Shown one piece after another: positions 56,554 through 64,000 of a stretch of DNA of 64,000 bases. The translations under genes and the position numbers were made by a program. The first letter of the stretch is position 1. Every line of letters starts with the position of its first letter. The notes below the pieces were generated by a model, which was not told where the DNA came from, did not search any database, and saw only the letters and a list, made by a program, of their open reading frames with translations. The stretch comes from Nyssa sinensis (lineage: Eukaryota; Streptophyta; Magnoliopsida; Cornales; Nyssaceae). The DNA lies in NCBI GenBank assembly GCA_008638375.1, contig VIRR01000466.1:186001-250000 (forward strand), given 5' to 3'.

Positions 56554-57440
56554 GATTCGATTAAAAGCCTTTAAATCTGGATTAGTAAAATCAAAATTTA
56601 ATGGTGAGAAATGATTTAAGAAAAATCAGGTCTGGAAGTGCTCTTTTAGAAATAATTGAATTAAATGAACATTTTTACAAAGAATTAGAAGAAAATGTAA
56701 TATATATATATATATATGCAGAAAGAATTGGGAAATTTAACAGATTTTAAATCCTTAAAATAATTTTAGAGAAAAAAAATGGTTTAGTTGTAGTTTAAGA
56801 GTTATAAGCTGAGAGGGAAATAATCATAAGAGGTTTAAAATAAGGTTAATTTGTCATTTTACATTGTCTTATGAGGACAATATAGTCCTTTTATTGTTTT
56901 AAAGGGGCAAATGGACATTTTAAGAATTTTTTTTGCTTACATCCGCAATTTTCGTCTCAATTGTCAAAAACTCTTAAGGGTAGTAAGTGTAATTATCCCA
57001 AAGAAAAAAAAGTATAAAATTGAGGTCAACGTGAAAGCCTTGCCTCATAAGTTCATGTTAGGTATGTTGTGTGGAAGTGATAAAATCATAACAGTAAATC
57101 GATCTCAGATAAGAAAATTAAACAAAAATTATATAAAAGATACAAGATATACATGGTTTGGCAAGATACTACGTTCACATGAAGCGATGAGCAATCCACT
57201 ATGTATCAAAACGGTTTGCAATAGCAAAATACTCACCAACCCAAAATCTCCTTTACACTAAATGATGACTCACACAAAGTCGACTCTTTTCTTATAAAAG
57301 AAACCCTAAAACAATATATTTATATATGTGGGTTACAAAAAAGAAAGAAATACCCAAACAAAATGGGTCCAAAAATATACTAATGTAGAATAAATAGCCT
57401 TTAGTTTCATGGATCAATGGGAGTGTTCTAAGCAAAACCA
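56271..57440. other. Microsatellite-bearing intergenic DNA
   Basis: Contains (TG)n near 56355-56377, (TA)n at 56517-56541 and 56700-56717, and at 56820-57000 a segment whose reverse complement opens GGGATAATTACACTTACTAC, similar to 2098-2170. No gene. Confidence 0.4.
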
Positions 57441-57880
57441 TTTGTGGGTTGATGACGACCCGAATGTGACCTATCCCAAAAAAGAAAAAAAAATTGACCC
57501 GATTTTTGACCCTGCCGATTTTGACCTATTTCCTTGTATTTTTTAGTTTCCTAATTGTGTTGAGATTAGTATTAGTAGTTACTTATTCTACAAGTACAAG
57601 AAATCTGTAGTTTCTTAATTATACTAGTAGAAGGAGTTAGTATCCTATTAGGATTAGTAGTATTCTTAGTCTATAAATACGATGTAAAGCAATCATTATT
57701 TCACAGCTTATCAATAATATTTCAATTTCGAAATTAGAGAGTGTTCTCTTTTTGGGTGAGGAGTTCCCTTGTTCCTTGGTTACTAAGAAATTCGATGTGT
57801 TCGATTCTCTTTCACATTTTCGTGTTGCATTATTCGGATATCGGATTATCAAAAATCCGAATGATGTGAAGTATAAATAA
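57441..57880 (+). repeat. Possible solo LTR or LTR fragment
   Basis: The sequence has a promoter-like CTATAAATAC (57671) followed by CACAGCTTATCAATAATATTTC, a layout common in plant LTR U3-R regions. No TG...CA borders, TSD or second copy could be fixed. Confidence 0.25.
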
Positions 57881-58244
57881 CAAAAACATATCAACTTGTG
57901 TTATTTTCAGTTTAAAGTAATTTGTGATATTTTGCATTATGGTTTTCAGTTATATAATGATGTGTCTGATGTATTCTTTAAGATTCTTTAAGACTAAATA
58001 ATAATAAATATTTTTTTAATCAAAAGAATCTATCATAACAAATAACAAAAATACATCAACTTGTGTTATTTTTAAGTCGAAAATATTTTGCAATATTTCG
58101 CGATATAGTACGATATATTGCGATATTTTGAAAACATCAAATCAAAAAATTTGTGATATATTTATCATGATATTGTGCAATATTAAGCTATATATCGCGA
58201 TATATTATTAAAAATTTGATATTTTGTAATATTTTATTTCATAC

Positions 58245-58286
<42 letters not shown>

Positions 58287-58783
58287 TGTAGTACATGCGC
58301 TTAGTCATTCTCAAACATCTTACCCAAGTCCAATCCGAAAATAGATTGGAAGATTAGTTTGAGAAATTAACTACTACTACTAGTAAAAATATTCTAAAAG
58401 TTTGAGAATTATTAAGAGTTATTATTTATTAGAAATATTACTTTTGATAATTAGTGTTGTAATTAAATATTACCGATATCAGTTTTGAGGATGGAAGCAA
58501 AAGAGAATGGCGTGAGGGAGGAAATCTATGAAGCACGAACAATTTATTTTCGCTCACGTGTCTGTGTCGGACACTAACACTCTCGGATACTTTTTAGACA
58601 TGTATCGAACAATTGAATTATGGATGTTGATGATTAAATGAACAAAGTTCTTCAATTTTTATTTAATAGCTTTGTTATTTTAATATCTTAATAATATTTT
58701 TTATAATTTGTGTATTTTTATGCTAATTTTAATTAAAATAACATTAAATTTTTATTATATGGTTATATAAAAAATATAAAAAA

Positions 58784-58818
<35 letters not shown>

Positions 58819-61040
58819 ACGTGCCCGTATCTTACTTTTTTGAGAAATAATATGTTTGCGTGTCTATGTTGTGTCGTATCAGTATTTCGTATCCGTATCC
58901 ATGTTTCTTAGGAGGAAATGGGCATAAAATTGAGAGTGTGAATGTATTTATTGATATGAAAGATGTGTGTGAAGAAATAATGATAATTGCATTAAAGATA
59001 TGAGGGAAAAGCCTTTTAATAAGGGCTTGTCCCACTCCCAATATCACGTAAAAGTACATTTTTAATTATTAAAATAATATTTGTTTTAAAATTCAAATGT
59101 ATGTTGAGGAGTGTGGATTGGACTGTCTCTAATAGTAAATGATGATTGGATTAAGGATGAGAGGGAAAAGCCTTTTAATAATATATATATATATGGGGTA
59201 TATATAATTTGAGACTTGAGAGTAATGCTAATCTTATATTTTTTGTAAAATTTTTAAGTCAGTCTAGATTTATTATATATTAAATAAAGAATTAAAAACA
59301 ACATATATACACTAAATAAAAAATAAAAAAAATAATTGACTGATTGTCTTCATCAGAAGATGTTCTAAGTAAAAACTCACATTTAATATGTCTTATCTTG
59401 AATAAAGAATAAAAAACAATATATATATTTATATACACTAAATAAAGAATAAAAAACAATTGAATGATTGTCTTAATCAGAACTCAGAAGTGTCCTAGAT
59501 AAAGACTCACATTTAATATTCCATCTTCAAGATAAGGCCAAGACTTAATAAATAAAAAAAGCAGCCGGCTGGGAATAGCAAGCTTTCTGAAGGCAGATTT
59601 AATGTCAGTTGCCTTTGAGGGGGATTCATAGGCAGGTTGCCTGTGTTGCTTCTGTTGTTTTTATCTTTTCTTCCAACATATAATAAATAAATAAATAAGA
59701 CCAAGACTAAAAATAAAAAATAAAAAGAAAACAAAAATTAAAGAAGAGAGCCTGCTGTAAAGGTTAAGGAAGGTGGAAAGGTGGTGTTGTGAGGCGATGT
59801 CATTAGAATGCATGAGGAGTCATTTACTTGGGCATTAAGGAGGGGGAAAGGGAAGGCAGTGCATGTGTGTTAATATATATGTACAGTAGGGGATCCAGAA
59901 ATATCACTAAGGAGGGGTGAAAGCAAAATTTAAAGAGGATTTCAATGAAATTACAAAAATTTTGAATGGGCCAATTCTTAATTTTTGAATATTTTCATAC
60001 AAATAATGGGTAAAAAATTAAATTTTGAAAATTTTGGGGGGTCATGTCCCCCATTAAATATTACTTGATATCAATTTTGATTTTGAAATATTATTGAATT
60101 ATTTTTAGAGGTTTGAGTTGATTTTGAAAGAATAAATAATTTTGGAAACTTATTATTGAACTATTTTAATTTTTACTGATTTTTGGAACTTAAGTTAATT
60201 TTGAAAAAATTTGGGAAGTCCAAACACTTCTGGGGGTTTCATTGGTATCGTTAGAGGTTAGGGTGTGAATCCTAATCACGGGATATATTAATGGTGAGTC
60301 GCGTAAAATGGCGTCGTTTCGAACTAGTTCGTGTGATCCTAGCCAACAAGAATTAAGAGTTGGCCATAGAAGTGAAATCTATTTGTGTGAAATTCAAAGT
60401 GTGACCCATTTGTGAATTTTGAGGTTTGACTTGTGTTTGTGCCTTTGAGTACATGCGAAATCTGAAATTTGGATATAGTGTTACTATTTGTGAATTTTGA
60501 GGTTTGACTTGTATTCATACCATCGAATACGTATGAAATGTTTGGATATTGTGTTCATACCCTCATGACATGTGAAATATGAAGTTTGAAATATTGGTGG
60601 TTTAAACTATATGTATGTATTTCGATTTGTGAAGTTTGAACTCTTTCAAAGTTTCGAGCTGTATTATGATCTCAATTATCTTGATTATTATGATACTTTG
60701 ATTATATAATGCAGTTTGTAGACATATGAATTATTCAGTTATTTTGTTGACACAGGTATATGATATAGATTTGAAATAATTTGAAGTATCAGTTATAAAT
60801 AATTTTCAAAACCTTGATATGTCATGTAGTTCTCGTTAGGTTGTCGAATTCATTACATCATTTAAAATTTTCAAGTGAATATTAGATAGACTCAACTTCA
60901 GAAGATGCAAGTTTAGAGAGAAGAGTAAAAAAAATTAAGAGCTGTATTTTATAAATTGTATGTAAGGATTTACAATTTGGTAGTATGTGAGTGTACTCAT
61001 TTGACGATATGTAATATAATAAAAATCTCTCATAAAAGGT
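57881..61040. other. AT-rich intergenic DNA, no gene recognised
   Basis: Contains (GT)n(AT)n at about 58243-58287, (TA)n at 58785-58815, and two similar blocks with AAGCCTTTTAATAA (about 59010 and 59170). About 59340-59520 repeats AACTCACATTTAATAT-type units. At 59885-60060 a stretch from AGGGGATCCAGAAATATCAC to GGGGTCATGTCCCC resembles the ends of dispersed plant transposon remnants, but borders are not clear. Confidence 0.4.
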
Positions 61041-61338
61041 GTTAAATTATTATTTTTTTGAGAGAGAGAGAGAGATTAATATGCTTGGAAGGTAAGCAGC
61101 TTTTGAAGTCATTCTTGACCTTATGGAAAAACAACCGGCCTTCGATACTAGATAGGTATATTCTCCAGTCAAGTTTTCCTTTTTGTCTACAAGTGCCTTT
61201 GTGCCATGTAACAGAGAGAGACATCATCTCTCCAAGTCTCCAACCCATTAAAATTACTCATGTTCCAAATTCCCATCAACTAATTTCCTGTAAGTATATC
61301 ATTATTGCTGCTCCTCTTCGTTGAAGCAGGGGAAAAAT
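61041..61338 (+). promoter_or_regulatory. CRK-D upstream region and 5' UTR
   Basis: Homologous to the flank before CRK-B, which there is split by Tat-2 between 26651 and 35994. It starts with a (GA)n tract and includes GCTTTTGAAGTCATTCTTGA and AAAAACAACCGGCC. It represents the uninterrupted ancestral arrangement. Confidence 0.6.
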
Positions 61339-64000
61339 ATGCTTCTTCTCCAGGACATCAGGGCAAGTTTACTGCTTCTAATCACAATCTTTGGGCTAAT
61401 CAATTCCAGTCATGGCCAGCCAACATACAATTACCACGACTGTTTAGGCCCTCATAACACCAAAACCGGTTACCAATCTAACCTCAGTGATCTTTTGGGT
61501 TCATTATCTTCTGCAGCTGCCAGCAACACCTTCTACAAGAACACCTCTAATGGCATCTATGGCCTCTACCTATGCCGAGGGGACGTTACAATTGATGTGT
61601 GCCAGAACTGTGTGAACACGGCGAATCAAGATATCCAAAATCGATGTCCCTCTAATCAACAAGCGATTATATGGTATGATGAGTGCATGTTACATTACTC
61701 TAATACTAACTTCTTCGGTATGGTAGAAACAGCTCCAATGTTGGCTCTCTGGAATTCAGAGAATAATACTTCACCCACTGTGCCGGATGTTAATGCGCTA
61801 GCTTTGATGCACCAACTGGTGTTGGCGGCTGGAAACACAGAAATGCTGTATGCCGCAGATAAATCAGCTGCGAGTAATGGGTCTTGGAACGGATATGGGT
61901 TGGTGCAGTGTAATAGAGATATAAATAGTGATGAATGTAGGAATTGTTTGCGGCAGCTGATTGATAACATCAATATATGTTGCCAAGGGAAGATAGGGTG
62001 GCATATATTGGCTCCCAGTTGCAATATAAGGTATGAGCAGTATCTTTTCTTCGGGCAACCTTTGGCTCCACCAGTGCCAGTGCCAGTGCCAGCAGCTCAA
62101 CCACCGCCTGATCATAATGGAGGTGAGTCAAATTGGTCAGCTACTCACCAGTCACCATAAATGTAATGTCATTGTTCCTGCATCAGGCGATTATATCTAT
62201 TGAATTGGGTGTTCTAGTACTTTGAATCAATTTACAGCGGCAAAAGCATTAGCTATATCTAGGAATTCAGTTTTGGATGGAACTGAGACTTTGTTATCCT
62301 AAAATCTTAAGAGCCACACTAAAAATAGTAAGTCCTCTGTCTCAAATTAACCATCTCAATGACATGGCCTCACTTCCCTTTCCTTGTAAAATTGAAAGGC
62401 CATCGTTGTAGCATTGATTTCAAAAGTACCATTGCTACTTCATCTGAGATGCAACCAAGGTGGGGAACTAATGAAGACTGGTACTTTATGTTTCAAATAT
62501 GTCATGTTACATAACACAGTCACATGCAATGTATTGGCAGGAAAAGGAGGAATGAATACAACAGAGATTGTGCTTATCAGTGTATCAGCCTTCATAGTAG
62601 TGGCAGCTGTCCTTGGCATCTATATTTACCATTCACTTGGCAGGAAGAGAACACAAATAGGTATATATAATTTGTTATCTCTTTAAAAATGCAGGGTAAA
62701 ATTATACTGAATGTTATTCTTATTCGTTATGCAGTTCAGGAAACTGGCCAAGAAATTATGGAAGGTCAGACTAGCAGACACTCCATGGATGAAAGTATGC
62801 ATATTAGGAATCAGAACGACAGTGGAGAAATGCAATACTTTGACTTAGCTACCATAAAAATTGCTACAAACAATTTCTCCCTTGAAAATAAGCTTGGAGA
62901 AGGTGGCTTTGGCCCAGTTTACAAGGTAAAGAACATTTTACTATGCAAGAAAACAAATGTGAATTACTTCTGTTTGGTTAACAATTTTATGTGAAATGCT
63001 TTCAGGGAAAGCTGCATGATGGAAAGGAAATAGCTGTTAAAAGGCTTTCCAGGAACTCCAGGCAAGGTCTTGAAGAGTTCGAGACTGAAGTAAGGCTAAT
63101 AGTAAAGCTCCAACATAGAAATCTTGTGAGGCTTTTAGGTTGCTGCATTGAGAGCGATGAGAAGCTCCTTATATATGAGTACATGGCCAACACTAGTCTT
63201 GACGCATTTCTGTTTGGTTTGTGCTCTCTGTCTCAGTTGTTACAAACTTTTCAGGCTATGCATTAGATTAACTTCTAACAGATTTTTCATTTTGGTAATT
63301 CCTTCATACGAAAGTCAGATCCAATAAAATGCAAGGAACTGGACTGGCTTAAGCGCGCAAATATTGTTCGTGGAATTGCAAAGGGACTTCAATATCTGCA
63401 TGAGGACTCTCGGCTCAAAACCATTCACAGGGACTTGAAAGCCAGCAATGTTCTGTTGGACCATGAGATGAACCCAAAAATTTCAGACTTTGGCACAGCT
63501 AGGATTTTTGGTGGCAACCAAATTGAAGCCAACACAAACAGAGTTGTGGGAACATAGTAAGTCCAATTCCTCCTACTCTATCCTTTCTTGAATAAAATGA
63601 ATGATTGAATACTGCCAATGTCTCTTTTATGCATCACATTTTGTTCAATGTTAGAACTAGAAACTATAACTATTTCATTTCATTTTTATTCACACAAACT
63701 TATGCTGAACCATACAAATTTTCATTTCCATATAGTGGATACATGGCCCCCGAGTATGCAATGGAGGGATTATTTTCAACAAAGTCTGATGTTTACAGCT
63801 TTGGCATTTTAATACTAGAAATCTTGAGTGGTAGAAAGAATGCTAGCTTCTATCATCCAGAATATGCCAGCAGCCTTCCATCACAGGTAGGCTTGTTTTT
63901 CCTCATCCAAACGTAGAGTTTTTGATACAAGTCAAGGTTTTCCTCCTTCCAATTGTAAGCTCCATCAAATATGATACTGAACAGGCATGGAAACTGTGGA
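61339..64000 (+). CDS. CRK-D: cysteine-rich receptor-like kinase, intact but cut by window end
   Basis: Exons 61339-62122, 62541-62660, 62735-62925, 63006-63216, 63319-63556, 63736-63886 and 63985 onward; all borders GT-AG, all phases consistent. The start [20 protein letters not shown] is the signal peptide; an in-frame TTG upstream is not used. DUF26 motifs [13 protein letters not shown] and [13 protein letters not shown], a Pro/Val-rich stalk, a TM helix ([20 protein letters not shown]), [28 protein letters not shown] and GYMAPEY are all present. Unlike CRK-B and C, no lesion was seen in the visible part. It is likely the functional member of this subgroup: a plasma-membrane RD kinase with an apoplastic DUF26 ectodomain. 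The last exon (kinase C-lobe end and tail) lies outside. Confidence 0.93.

Noticed and set aside
61321..61338. Start six codons before the CRK-D ATG
   Set aside because: The upstream codon is TTG. The ATG at 61339 begins the signal peptide.

Overview
This is plant nuclear DNA, most likely from a woody eudicot. The genes are split by GT-AG introns, the host genes are cysteine-rich receptor-like kinases (CRKs: DUF26-DUF26-TM-kinase), a plant-specific family, and about half of the window is plant LTR retrotransposons with precise boundaries and target-site duplications (TSDs). I cannot name the species. No rRNA, tRNA or CRISPR locus was seen.

Layout. 1-5.3 kb is AT-rich intergenic DNA holding a minus-strand remnant of a PYR/PYL/RCAR abscisic-acid receptor (exon 1 only) and inverted AT-rich repeat copies. 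CRK-A (5326-25691) has seven exons that join into an intact 681-residue protein, but its first intron is 17.6 kb and contains a 12.0-kb Ty3/gypsy element of the Tat lineage (Tat-1, 6402-18424, TSD catta) and a rearranged segment resembling an endogenous pararetrovirus (about 18681-22810). A shorter relative, Tat-2 (26652-35993, TSD gtaac), sits just upstream of CRK-B. Its gag-pol is mostly gone and replaced by a cluster of 186-bp LTRs of a miniature retroelement around another, unrelated LTR.

CRK-B (36137-40250), CRK-C (47694-53014) and CRK-D (61339 to beyond the window end) are recent tandem duplicates. CRK-B and CRK-C are pseudogenes with several independent lesions. CRK-D looks intact but is cut by the window edge. 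Each pseudogene is followed by a decayed DUF26 fragment, so the duplicated block was larger than one gene. A young Ty1/copia element (42425-47191, TSD cagcc) lies between B and C, and a 1.24-kb non-autonomous LTR element (49592-50831, TSD gttac) sits in intron 4 of CRK-C. From 54.4 to 61.0 kb there is AT-rich intergenic sequence with repeats and no convincing gene.

How it works together. CRKs are plasma-membrane kinases whose apoplastic DUF26 domains and cytosolic RD-type kinase take part in stress and immune signalling. Here only CRK-A and CRK-D seem able to encode full receptors. The Tat elements carry, antisense to gag-pol, two gene-like units (aORF1 and aORF2), most with their own TATA-like boxes and AATAAA signals, and a dimeric minisatellite at the same position. 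This shared antisense cassette is the most unusual structure in the window. Splice sites and starts were placed by eye and by comparison among the four CRK copies and two Tat copies.
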